Below, in pieces: positions 44,201-49,479 of a stretch of 64,000 nt of DNA. The notes beneath the pieces are model-generated. The model was given only the letters and a program-made list of their open reading frames with translations. It was not told the origin of the DNA and did not search any database. Position numbers and translations under genes: made by a program. The DNA comes from Ridgeia piscesae (taxonomy: Eukaryota; Annelida; Polychaeta; Sabellida; Siboglinidae): contig JAODUO010000968.1 of assembly GCA_025642075.2 (NCBI GenBank), positions 36,001 to 100,000 on the forward strand, written 5' to 3'. Within the stretch, counting starts at the first letter, position 1. The number at the start of each line of letters is the position of its first letter.

Positions 44201-44693
44201 GATCACTTATAATGGTAAGTCACACATTGATAAAGGCCAGACCATTCATAATGGTAAGTCACATAAGGATAAAGAATAAGCCACAAAATTTACAGTAGTA
44301 AGTCACACATTGAGAAAGCCCGGATTATTCATGATGGTAAATTACATACATATAGACAAAGATTGTATCATTCACTATGGTAAATCGTAAAGGTCAAAGA
44401 GTTCACAATGGCAAGTCATGTGAGACCAGTTTGTTAACTCATCATATTTAAAGTTTTTCCACGACTTTCTGCAAGAACACTCAACTTGAATACATTGCAG
44501 TGCATTGCAGGCTTCAAGAACAATGAACGTAAAAGGAATGTTTTTTGCAGTTAAATGTGTTTAAAAACCTCAAATTTACCATTCGAATAATGTTGTTTCA
44601 GCGCGACTTTCCCGGGAGCCTGGCTGGCTAGAAGGGGTGCTGGATGGACGAGTAGGACTGGTACCATCGAATTATGTTGAATTCCTTGACTAG
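6166..44693 (+). CDS. ARHGAP26: GRAF-type Rho GTPase-activating protein (BAR-PH-RhoGAP-SH3), complete
   Basis: Twenty-six exons splice to 2397 nt (798 residues plus stop) with every phase consistent. Predicted order: BAR about 1-250, PH about 262-372 (EGYLYVMEK ... RLWLNAMDG), RhoGAP about 385-568 with the arginine finger in QGLYRVVG (R414), a Ser/Pro/Thr-rich linker 569-740, and SH3 741-798 ending [10 protein letters not shown]. Vertebrate GRAF1-3 (ARHGAP26, 10 and 42) have the same order and about 800 residues; oligophrenin lacks the SH3. GRAF proteins bind curved membranes through BAR-PH, inactivate RhoA/Cdc42, and recruit partners through SH3 in clathrin-independent endocytosis and adhesion. 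Which vertebrate paralogue is nearest cannot be decided, since an invertebrate probably has one ancestral copy. The ATG at 6166 is chosen because [19 protein letters not shown] aligns with the family's N-terminus. Introns hold five minisatellites and three amplified donor sites. Confidence 0.95.
7671..7970 (+). repeat. Dispersed repeat in GRAF intron 1, copy A
   Basis: Contains ATTATTGCCAGTCACACATG, TTTGTAAACTGGC in reverse form, CTGATGACCTGAAATGG and TATGGTTTTGGAAGAC. The same ordered blocks recur inverted at 10532-10769 and, diverged, at 8424-8635. The coding-like acidic stretch just before it (around 7480-7600) may belong to the same element. Confidence 0.85.
8424..8635 (+). repeat. Dispersed repeat in GRAF intron 1, diverged copy C
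   Basis: Shares GGATAAATTTGTTGCCAGTC and the GGGTCTCTACAGAAAGCT end with copy A; the middle is diverged. Confidence 0.65.
9809..9872. repeat. (GT)n-(TA)n microsatellite in intron 1
   Basis: Short GT tract followed by about 40 bases of TA repeat. Confidence 0.9.
10532..10769 (-). repeat. Dispersed repeat in GRAF intron 1, inverted copy B
   Basis: The reverse complement of this stretch follows copy A block for block, with a deletion of about 25 bases near the middle. Confidence 0.85.
11572..11667 (+). CDS. ARHGAP26: GRAF exon 2 (BAR, residues 52-83)
   Basis: Acceptor CACTTTGCAG, donor GTAAAT. Encodes [20 protein letters not shown] followed by [11 protein letters not shown], matching the family's FKFQCIGDAETDDE block. 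Confidence 0.94.
11668..13822 (+). other. GRAF intron 2, nothing recognised
   Basis: AT-rich intron without repeats or coding frames that I can support. Confidence 0.5.
13823..13884 (+). CDS. ARHGAP26: GRAF exon 3 (BAR, residues 84-104)
   Basis: Acceptor TGTTCCAG, donor GTAAGT at 13885. Encodes [20 protein letters not shown]. The donor is duplicated 18 bases downstream (see findings). Confidence 0.92.
14364..14435 (+). CDS. ARHGAP26: GRAF exon 4 (BAR, residues 105-128)
   Basis: Acceptor TTATCCACAG, donor GTGTGT. Encodes [20 protein letters not shown] then GQAK, matching the conserved PLEKFRKEQIG block. Confidence 0.95.
15194..15295 (+). CDS. ARHGAP26: GRAF exon 5 (BAR, residues 129-162)
   Basis: Acceptor TCTTCTGCAG, donor GTAGGT. 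Encodes [20 protein letters not shown], the basic and helical part of the BAR core. Confidence 0.94.
15371..16255. repeat. 41-bp minisatellite in GRAF intron 5
   Basis: About 21 head-to-tail copies of a unit built on GCCATGGTTGCTGTCAAATG plus a CACCTATGTGAAGTGCACT part. Copies differ by scattered substitutions and small indels (GGCACC/GGTGTC variants), so the array is moderately old. Confidence 0.93.
16665..16775 (+). CDS. ARHGAP26: GRAF exon 6 (BAR, residues 163-199)
   Basis: Acceptor GCTTGCAG, donor GTAAGA. Encodes ...[20 protein letters not shown] then FEFVET, matching the family's VQEVQERKMFEFVEP. Confidence 0.95.
16883..17135 (+). mobile_element. Partial TTAA-type repeat, related to the element at 30.9-31.7 kb
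   Basis: Begins TTAACCCTGCGACCGGCC and matches, in inverse orientation, the right half of the TTAA-flanked element at 30889-31728, including the segment reading GATGCCCAAATTTGGGTGG. The far end is not recognisable, so this copy is truncated or diverged. Confidence 0.75.
17692..17734 (+). CDS. ARHGAP26: GRAF exon 7 (BAR, residues 200-213)
   Basis: Short 43-nt exon. Acceptor TCTCTTGCAG, donor GTAAGA. Encodes [15 protein letters not shown], matching the LLAFLQGLFTFYHHG block. Confidence 0.93.
18292..18353 (+). CDS. ARHGAP26: GRAF exon 8 (end of BAR, residues 214-234)
   Basis: Acceptor TCTGTTCAG, donor GTAAAG. Encodes [20 protein letters not shown], matching the family's GYELAKDF block. Confidence 0.93.
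18858..18932 (+). CDS. ARHGAP26: GRAF exon 9 (BAR-PH linker, residues 235-259)
   Basis: Acceptor TGATTTCAG, donor GTAATT. Encodes [20 protein letters not shown]. The 3' end is chosen at 18932 because this keeps phase 0 and a better donor than GTTAGG at 18921. Confidence 0.88.
19311..19440. repeat. Two-copy tandem duplication of about 64 bp in intron 9
   Basis: Two adjacent copies of a segment containing CTGTCTACTAGAAAAAA and AGCACAATTAAGTGCATTGG, nearly identical, indicating a recent local duplication. Confidence 0.9.
20196..22921. repeat. 24-bp minisatellite in GRAF intron 9, about 113 copies
   Basis: Units of 24 bp share a CCCAGACATGACTTC core and end in either AGTGAGGTC or CACAAAGTC, giving a two-letter pattern along the array. 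Because 24 is divisible by three, several frames on both strands stay open for up to 489 codons. These are not genes: the translations are simple repeats and they sit between exons 9 and 10 of GRAF. Confidence 0.97.
23060..23123 (+). CDS. ARHGAP26: GRAF exon 10 (start of PH, residues 260-280)
   Basis: Acceptor TTTCCCTGCAG, donor GTGAGT. Encodes ...[13 protein letters not shown], the first strand of the PH domain. Confidence 0.95.
23708..23805 (+). CDS. ARHGAP26: GRAF exon 11 (PH, residues 281-313)
   Basis: Acceptor CTGTTACAG, donor GTCAGT at 23806. Encodes [20 protein letters not shown] followed by [12 protein letters not shown]. The upstream GTAAAG donor-like site at 23798 was rejected because it breaks phase with exon 12. 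Confidence 0.9.
23914..24290. repeat. (GGTG)n-(GA)n-(GACAGA)n polypurine tract in intron 11
   Basis: About 28 bases of GGTG repeats are followed by roughly 345 bases that are almost pure purine on the plus strand (GA, GACAGA, GAGC and GAAT variants). Long open frames across it are artefacts. Confidence 0.97.
24563..24657 (+). CDS. ARHGAP26: GRAF exon 12 (PH, residues 314-344)
   Basis: Acceptor CTTGGGTAG, donor GTAAGT. Encodes [20 protein letters not shown] then CFDIKLQD, matching the family's [18 protein letters not shown]. Confidence 0.95.
24950..26505. repeat. 20-bp minisatellite in GRAF intron 12, about 78 copies
   Basis: Units of the form CAGTGCTGCTGTCTGTCGCT vary at a few positions (CGCTCA, CACTCA, CGCACA, TGCACA, TGCTCA). 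Larger blocks recur: the order of variants at 25561-25730 reappears at 26161-26330 and in part at 26381-26490. The longest open frame (639 codons) comes from this repeat only. Confidence 0.97.
26565..26646 (+). CDS. ARHGAP26: GRAF exon 13 (end of PH, residues 345-372)
   Basis: Acceptor CTGTTGCCAG, donor GTGAGT. Encodes [20 protein letters not shown] then GKEP, the C-terminal PH helix with its conserved Trp. Confidence 0.95.
26647..29740 (+). other. Introns 13 and 14 region, little recognised
   Basis: Apart from exon 14 I see no coding signal. At 27866-27960 there is a TAATAATAAT run next to TTTATTGCGCC, resembling the tail of a retroposed element. The rest is AT-rich intron without identifiable structure. 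Confidence 0.5.
27013..27049 (+). CDS. ARHGAP26: GRAF exon 14 (PH-GAP linker, residues 373-384)
   Basis: A 37-nt microexon. Acceptor GTTGTTGTAG, donor GTAAGT. Encodes [12 protein letters not shown], matching the VYNSNKDS stretch of vertebrate GRAF. Confidence 0.9.
29741..29803 (+). CDS. ARHGAP26: GRAF exon 15 (start of RhoGAP, residues 385-405)
   Basis: Acceptor CATCATCAG, donor GTAAGT. Encodes [20 protein letters not shown], matching LDSIGFSIIRKCIHAVETR. Confidence 0.95.
30889..31728. mobile_element. TTAA-flanked non-autonomous element (piggyBac-like ends)
   Basis: Both ends carry TTAA (30889-30892, 31725-31728) next to inverted termini: CCCTGTGACCGGCCA on the left and, read inward, CCCTGCGACCGACCATGG on the right. 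TTAA duplication with CCCT-type termini is the mark of piggyBac superfamily insertions. The 832-bp interior has no transposase frame. A related partial copy is at 16883. Confidence 0.85.
32012..32086 (+). CDS. ARHGAP26: GRAF exon 16 (RhoGAP arginine finger, residues 406-430)
   Basis: Acceptor TGGTTGACAG, donor GTAAGT. Encodes [19 protein letters not shown] then TSMGL. R414 in GLYRVVG is the catalytic arginine finger expected for an active GAP. Confidence 0.95.
32044..32255 (+). repeat. 52-bp tandem repeat spanning the exon 16 donor, four copies
   Basis: The last 43 bases of exon 16 plus the first intron bases are repeated three more times downstream. Copies 2 and 3 keep GTAAGT donors at 32139 and 32190; copy 4 has lost it (GGAAAA). 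Confidence 0.95.
32731..32818 (+). CDS. ARHGAP26: GRAF exon 17 (RhoGAP, residues 431-459)
   Basis: Acceptor CATGTTGTAG, donor GTAAAC. Encodes [20 protein letters not shown], matching the conserved [14 protein letters not shown] helix. Confidence 0.95.
33105..33163 (+). CDS. ARHGAP26: GRAF exon 18 (RhoGAP, residues 460-479)
   Basis: Acceptor TTGTTTCAG, donor GTAAGT. Encodes [19 protein letters not shown], including the conserved LPEPL motif. Confidence 0.95.
33925..34560 (+). repeat. Degraded second copy of exon 18 and the following intron
   Basis: This segment follows the order of 33107-33925 but with many small indels and lengthened A, G, T and C runs. Anchors in the same order include CCACTCATGA (33119/33930), GTGAGCTGACAGGGG (33281/34039), CATAGTTGGCAGA (33416/34138) and AAGTTTTCATGCCAA (33821/34493). 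The distance between anchors falls from about 811 to about 650, so the second copy has lost bases. It looks like an unpolished duplicate read or haplotype. Confidence 0.8.
34590..34695 (+). CDS. ARHGAP26: GRAF exon 19 (RhoGAP, residues 480-514)
   Basis: Acceptor GTGCTTGTAG, donor GTTTGT. Encodes [20 protein letters not shown] then [14 protein letters not shown], matching the SEIHSLVHRLPEKN block. Confidence 0.95.
34965..35124 (+). CDS. ARHGAP26: GRAF exon 20 (end of RhoGAP, residues 515-568)
   Basis: Acceptor CACACACAG, donor GTAAAC. Encodes [20 protein letters not shown] ... [20 protein letters not shown], the conserved NLMTV.NL...FGPTLLR core of the GAP domain. Confidence 0.96.
35772..36003 (+). 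CDS. ARHGAP26: GRAF exon 21 (linker, residues 569-645)
   Basis: Acceptor TTTGTATGCAG, donor GTCAGT. Encodes [19 protein letters not shown] then a Pro/Ser/Arg-rich stretch ending GGYYSQIS. The open frame runs on to a stop at 36180-36182 if the donor is not used, through a SINE copy. Confidence 0.92.
36032..36185 (+). mobile_element. Diverged tRNA-derived SINE copy just after exon 21
   Basis: Shares order and motifs with the better-preserved SINE that follows at 36278: GTTTCAAACCCTGTGCTC for the B-box region and CCTTGGGCAAGTTCG for the body. Confidence 0.65.
36278..36560 (+). mobile_element. tRNA-derived SINE in intron 21
   Basis: Carries a pol III A box (TAGCGCAGTGG, 36284-36294) and B box (GGTTTGAATCC, 36328-36338) with tRNA-like spacing, followed by a body reading CCTTGGACAAGTGTATTCCC and CTATAGACAGTGGTGG. 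A minus-strand copy of the same body occurs at 48842-49095. Confidence 0.88.
36605..36757 (+). CDS. ARHGAP26: GRAF exon 22 (Ser/Thr-rich linker, residues 646-696)
   Basis: Acceptor GTTTGGCAG, donor GTGAGT. Encodes [20 protein letters not shown] ... [16 protein letters not shown], a low-complexity Ser-rich segment as in other GRAF linkers. Confidence 0.93.
36961..37318. repeat. 36-bp minisatellite in intron 22, ten copies
   Basis: Ten copies of a unit built on TTTCGTGGCCAGAACGCC and AAATCAACCCGAGTCCC. The array begins with TTAACCC at 36955, similar to the ends of the TTAA elements in this gene. Open frames of 118-139 codons on both strands are repeat artefacts (36 is divisible by three). Confidence 0.95.
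37320..38600 (+). other. Rest of intron 22, nothing recognised
   Basis: AT-rich intron with no coding signal, pol III boxes or clear inverted repeats. Confidence 0.5.
38606..38712. repeat. 20-bp tandem repeat before exon 23
   Basis: Five to six copies of TATGTTTACACATGTCTGTA end eight bases before the exon 23 acceptor, so the array forms part of the pyrimidine-poor region around that splice site. Confidence 0.9.
38720..38780 (+). CDS. ARHGAP26: GRAF exon 23 (Ser/Pro linker, residues 697-716)
   Basis: Acceptor ATCTTGCAG, donor GTGAGT. Encodes [19 protein letters not shown], matching the Pro-Ser-Pro style of vertebrate GRAF linkers. Confidence 0.88.
39838..40990. repeat. 34-bp minisatellite in intron 23, about 33 copies
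   Basis: Unit GTCTGTTGTCTGGTACAACC plus GTTTGTAACTAGCT, with single-base variants (GG/TG before TACAACC, ACCGT/ACCAT) and occasional short deletions. The ends decay gradually. Confidence 0.96.
41036..41225. repeat. (CT)n then (TA)n tracts in intron 23
   Basis: About 110 bases of polypyrimidine CT and CCCTCT repeats, a short unique gap, then about 55 bases of TA repeats. Confidence 0.96.
41230..43080 (+). other. Rest of intron 23, nothing recognised
   Basis: AT-rich intron sequence. A 91-codon open frame at 42543-42818 has several cysteines but no splice context or family resemblance and is treated as chance. Confidence 0.5.
43082..43153 (+). CDS. ARHGAP26: GRAF exon 24 (Ser-rich linker, residues 717-740)
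   Basis: Acceptor TTGTTGTAG, donor GTAAGC. Encodes [20 protein letters not shown] then PSRG. Its first bases (TGGGTCATT) repeat the first bases of exon 23 (TGGGTCATT), though in another phase. Confidence 0.9.
43812..43894 (+). CDS. ARHGAP26: GRAF exon 25 (first half of SH3, residues 741-768)
   Basis: Acceptor TTCCTTGGCAG, donor GTAAGT at 43895. Encodes [20 protein letters not shown] then PNQIIQN, the RT-loop half of the SH3 domain. Confidence 0.95.
43895..44345 (+). repeat. Tandem array built from the exon 25 donor region
   Basis: After exon 25, the segment AATGGTAAGTCACA plus TTGATAAAGGCCAGATCA recurs with spacings of 39, 24, 24, 38 and then 39 bases. Donor-like GGTAAGT (one GGTAAGC) sites lie at 43895, 43934, 43958, 43982, 44020, 44059, 44098, 44137, 44176, 44215 and 44254, after which copies decay. 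Confidence 0.96.
44602..44693 (+). CDS. ARHGAP26: GRAF exon 26 (second half of SH3 and stop, residues 769-798)
   Basis: Acceptor TTGTTTCAG. Encodes [20 protein letters not shown] then YVEFLD and TAG at 44691-44693. The Trp in PGWLEG and the PSNY motif are the SH3 ligand-binding residues. Confidence 0.96.
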
Positions 44694-45023
44694 ATAACAG
44701 GATTAGCACATTGAGATGTTAGATTGTTAATTCATTGCTACCAGCCCTCCATAGTGAACTTATGGTTAAGTGGGCTCACCATCGGGTCACCTGGAGGTCA
44801 CCTTGAGTGTTACAACACACAGACATTCTTCAACTCTGGGTTATGATATTGACATCACAATGAAACTCCTTGTTGCTTACCAGTGCATGTTTATCTGCAG
44901 TGTAATGGTAATTTTGTAATGTTTTAAGGCTGCTTCCTCGGCGTGCAAAACATTACATCTAACACGTTGTGTGGCTTTGATATTTCCAAGTGTTGTCATC
45001 AAATTTGTGACGAAAATAGTTCC

Positions 45024-45090
<67 letters not shown>

Positions 45091-47920
45091 ATGTGTGTAG
45101 TGTGAGTGTATGCATGTGCGTATGTGTGTGATATCAACTGAAGCACAATTTTAATAATTTCACACACTAGCTGGACAGTATCACTAACTGCTTACGACAT
45201 AACCATAAGATAAGGAATTTCACGTTGATGTACGAGTGGGAACAATGTTATATTCTTACAACTATGTAATTATTATTATTATTTGTATAATAGCATTTTT
45301 GAGTCATAAGAGTACGGATATTGTAGAATGCATTGTCAAGATATGTTGAGCTTACATTCAGTTACTTTGCAATGTTGTTGGATATTGTTTATTTAGGGTT
45401 GGTAAGGAATGTCAATGTTGTTCACTTTACATGTATGATATTACATTAGTTCATTCTATACCATGCATTTTACCACAGTTCACGGCTTCAGGACTGTGTA
45501 TATTTTAATTTTTTTAAACATGAACCTCGCACTGGGATTGATTTCTCATCTTCAATATCTGATTTCAGATTCATTTGACAAAAATCTGTTTGAAAATATT
45601 TCTTGGCCAATTATCTATAGTATTTTTACTGTCAATGAATTTCAGGCGAATACTGCTAGATGGCAGCACAGTATTCCTGAATGGTGAAGTGATTACTGTG
45701 GCACCATCTGTTGGTTGTCATCTTAAGGTATTTGCTGATATCGAACGAAACTTTGAGTAGAAAAGTAATTGACCCAGAAATACGTAAAAAGTATGTTTGA
45801 TCTGGATCAGGCACGCGGTTGATACTGTAAAACATTTGATGAAAAACTACAAAAAGTAGTTCTACGTCTGTGTGGTGCGACAAACCTAGTTACGCTCTCA
45901 CAATCAGTCTTATTTCAATGATTTTTGTCATAAATATGCACTTTTGTCAAAGGCAAGTGCAAATATAAATGATACGTGAATGCTGACTACACTAAAACCT
46001 GTCCATAACAGTTGGGACTGCACAATGTTACTGTTATAGGCAGGTGGCCTTTATAGAGAGATTCACGAGGTGGATACTCGCTAATGGGAAGTCATTTGGG
46101 ACGTTCAGATGTGGCCCTTATAGACAGGGTACTGTTATGGATAGGTGGTTGTTAAGGCAGGTTTTTCTGTAGTTAAATAAATTAAATTGTCATCAGTTAC
46201 TCATGACAATAATATGTCTGAAGCATGCATATAATTATTTAAGAGTATATGATATTGTTATACCAAGTGTAATGTGTAATTTCTTCAGATGTGGCTGATC
46301 AAATTTGAAGGTTCAAATGTTGATACGTGTATTTTGTCCAGTGCGAATGTATAGGTTACACTGCACTGGTTTGTTATTTAGGTGGTAACATCTATGTACT
46401 TATTATGTATGATACTATATATATATATATCTCAACACTGTGCGACAGCAGATTATGGAGAAAGTTGGTGTGTAATTCTTGATAAGGTAGTCACTGTCGA
46501 AGATATAAGGCTCGATGAGCAAACATAGAAATAAAGCAATGCAGTGATTAGTTGATTCTTGTTGATGAATGAATCACGATGAACTACGAATGCTAGTATG
46601 CAAAGTTTAATTTATGTTGAGGAGGTATGCCGGTGATTACTGCCTAAGATTATGCATGATAACATTGATATTTTGCACACAAAGAAATTGTTTAGTAAAA
46701 TAAAATCCACTGAATTGGTTAGTCTTCATCAAGAGAGATGTGTGGGACACGTAAACTTCAAAGATTGCCCCTGCAGTAAGTACAAATTATAGACAAGAGT
46801 AGCTGTTTTGTAGTCCTATGTTGTGTTTACAATAATATTCGAACGTTTCATGGGTTGGTGCAACAGACACTGTTTGGATTTATTGACCCAATTTACATGC
46901 ATATTTATTCATACAATTTACAATTTTTAGGAAGGAAATATGGCAGTGTCAGTGTTTCTGCGACTTACTCATCACAACATGCTTCGGTGCAGTGTGAGAG
47001 AAAACAGCTAGTTTTATATTTGCTAGCAGACTCTCTTAAACTGTCGTTTGGAGAGTTGTGTTTTAGCCCGGGAAACTTCTGTGAAGTTTCCATGGGCTGG
47101 ATGTTTAAAATCTCATCAAACTGTCACTACTCCAAGTGTTTTGCTCAGTATCGTGTTTCTAGTATGTAAATTAGAGCATCCATGTTCATAACTTTATGCA
47201 AATACCTTTAAAGATTTATAACTAGAATAATGGCTTTTGACAGTGTGGCGTTGCGAACGTTTACATCTGATTGGTCAAGTAGTGATCTTTAGCACAACAA
47301 GCAGCTAATGTTAAGTGACTGTAGCACCGTGTTAGAACTGTAGAACATCACTTTACCCTGGCATTACAACCACCTTCCAAATAGGGTCACCTTAAGACAG
47401 ACCCTAATCGTTTCCATAACGATCAAATGTTGGAAATCAGTTCCGCTGATTTGGTAATCTCTTAATTTGGTAAATTCTCGATGTTCAACTTGATAGCAAG
47501 ATTCCAGTATCGGCAAATTCTGAAAATGTTCCGAAGTTTTTTAGTTAGTTCATGTGCAAAATGTGTGTTGGATCCTGTAAGTTTTAGCACAGTCGCGTGC
47601 ATGTAACTGAGACCGGAAGACCAGCATTATTTTTAACACTTACAATGTTGTTGTTTATTGAATCTGAAAGTACAGTTATACTATTACATTATTATAGTTA
47701 ACGTTAGAGTAACATGCAAACTACGTTTGTGTCAGTGTACGTGTAATAATAGTATAAGGCTACAGCGGTGGCTTGTACATCGGTACTGTCTGGATGCGAA
47801 CAGTATTAAACTACTTTATTACTTACGCGTTTTTTGATAGCTTTATTTATTGGTTTCTATTTAGCTGAACGTGTGGGTGTTTGCAAGCGTGTATACAAGT
47901 GTGTATGCAAGCAAGCGTGT
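44694..47920 (+). other. GRAF 3' UTR and downstream flank
   Basis: No further coding exon is seen. A (GT)n tract of about 65 bases is at 45028-45092. An AATAAA at 46530-46535 is a possible GRAF polyadenylation signal, giving a 3' UTR of about 1.85 kb. The segment 45998-46170 has a degenerate repeated motif around GTTATAGGCAGGTGG, probably an old repeat. A 14-bp-stem hairpin lies at 47065-47098. Confidence 0.5.
46530..46535 (+). promoter_or_regulatory. Candidate polyadenylation signal for GRAF
   Basis: AATAAA within AGAAATAAAGCAATGC. It is one of several AT-rich candidates, so the assignment is tentative. Confidence 0.35.
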
Positions 47921-47925
47921 ATATA

Positions 47926-47929
47926 AGTG

Positions 47930-47961
<32 letters not shown>

Positions 47962-48838
47962 TGCGTGCGTGTGCGAGTGTGTCAAGCGTAAGTCCTTACA
48001 AGCGTGTGCGAGTGTGTCAAGCGTAAGTCCTTACAAGCGTGTGCGAGTGTGTCAAGCGTAAGTCCTTACAAGCGTGTGCGAGTGTGTCAAGCGTAAGTCC
48101 TTACAAGCGTGTGCGAGTGTGTCAAGCGTAAGTCCTTACAACCGTGTGCGAGTGTGTCAAGCGTAAGTCCTTACAAGCGTGTGCGAGTGTGTCAAGCGTA
48201 AGTCCTTACAAGCGTGTGCGAGTGTGTCAAGCGTAAGTCCTTACAAGCGTGTGCGAGTGTGTCAAGCGTAAGTCCTTACAAGCGTGTGCGAGTGTGTCAA
48301 GCGTAAGTCCTTACAAGCGTGTGCGAGTGTGTCAAGCGTAAGTCCTTACAAGCGTGTGCGAGTGTGTCAAGCGTAAGTCCTTACAACGTGTGCGAGTGTG
48401 TCAAGCGTAAGTCCTTACAAGCGTGTGCGAGTGTGTCAAGCGTAAGTCCTTACAACCGTGTGCGAGTGTGTCAAGCGTAAGTCCTTACAACCGTGTGCGA
48501 GTGTGTCAAGCGTAAGTCCTTACAACCGTGTGCGAGTGTGTCAAGCGTAAGTCCTTACAACCGTGTGCGAGTGTGTCAAGCGTAAGTCCTTACAAGCGTG
48601 TGCGAGTGTGTCAAGCGTAAGTCCTTACAACCGTGTGCGAGTGTGTCAAGCGTAAGTCCTTACAAGCGTGTGCGAGTGTGTCAAGCGTAAGTCCTTACAA
48701 GCGTGTGCGAGTGTGTCAAGCGTAAGTCCTTACAAGCGTGTGCGAGTGTGTCAAGCGTAAGTCCTTACAAGCGTGTGCGAGTGTGTCAAGCGTAAGTCCT
48801 TACAAGCGTGTGCGAGTGTGTCAAGCGTAAGTCCTTAC
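47926..48838. repeat. 35-bp minisatellite downstream of GRAF, about 25 copies
   Basis: After a short GT/GTGC tract come about 25 copies of GTGTGCGAGTGTGTCAAGCG plus TAAGTCCTTACAA. Copies are almost identical, differing mainly at one G/C site (AAGCG/AACCG). Each contains GTAAG-TC-CTTAC, a short inverted repeat. There are no spacers, so it is not a CRISPR-like array. Confidence 0.97.
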
Positions 48839-48841
48839 GCC

Positions 48842-49095
48842 TGCTCAAAATACTACACTTCATTCCCTGACGGACCTTTCCAGCTAATGTCATCTGGATC
48901 TCTACGGGAAGCATTCAGACATGCTGCACTTACTGTGCAAATATAACTTTCACAAATGTCCACCGCTGTCTATAGCCAGGTACCCATTCATACAGCTGAG
49001 TGAACTGGAACGACGTAGAGTGAACGAACTTGCCCAAAATTCGAGACGACATCGCAGCATTAAAACGCGTGTTCTCGAGCTCAAACCACTACGTC
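48842..49095 (-). mobile_element. tRNA-derived SINE copy, minus strand
   Basis: The reverse complement matches the body of the SINE at 36278-36560: CTGTCTATAGCCAGGTACCC, CATACAGCTGAGTGA and CAGAATGCTTCC-like blocks in the expected order. It abuts the end of the 35-bp minisatellite. Confidence 0.8.
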
Positions 49096-49479
49096 GACAC
49101 ATGCACGTAAAACGTGCGATACTGTTACGTCATACAAGATGGCGGAACCATTATAGGTGGACATAACGGTACTAGGGATATGTCACGACAGGCAAATGCA
49201 GAAGGGAGAAGTAGCCAGGTATTGTCATATATCAGTACAATGTAAAAGACACTAGTGGTAATGGTGAAACTAAACACCTGACGGTTTCTGATATTCCTGA
49301 TTCGGCTGTTGGACCCTGTATCGTTCGGCTCGTGGGTGTCTGAACACAATTTATACGCCTTTTCGAGTTTTATCGAATATTGGCATCTGCCAATAACTGT
49401 TTCAGGTGTTAGTGCATTACCAGTACGGCAGTACCAGAGACTAAATTTGAAGGGAAAGAGAGTCAGTCTATTTAGGACA

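Noticed and set aside
46855..47169. 104-codon frame downstream of GRAF
   Set aside because: Low-complexity-free but unlike any protein I know, no promoter or polyadenylation context; probably chance in flank sequence.
47966..48838. CRISPR-like regular array with short palindromes
   Set aside because: There are no unique spacers between repeats and the genome is clearly animal; it is a minisatellite.
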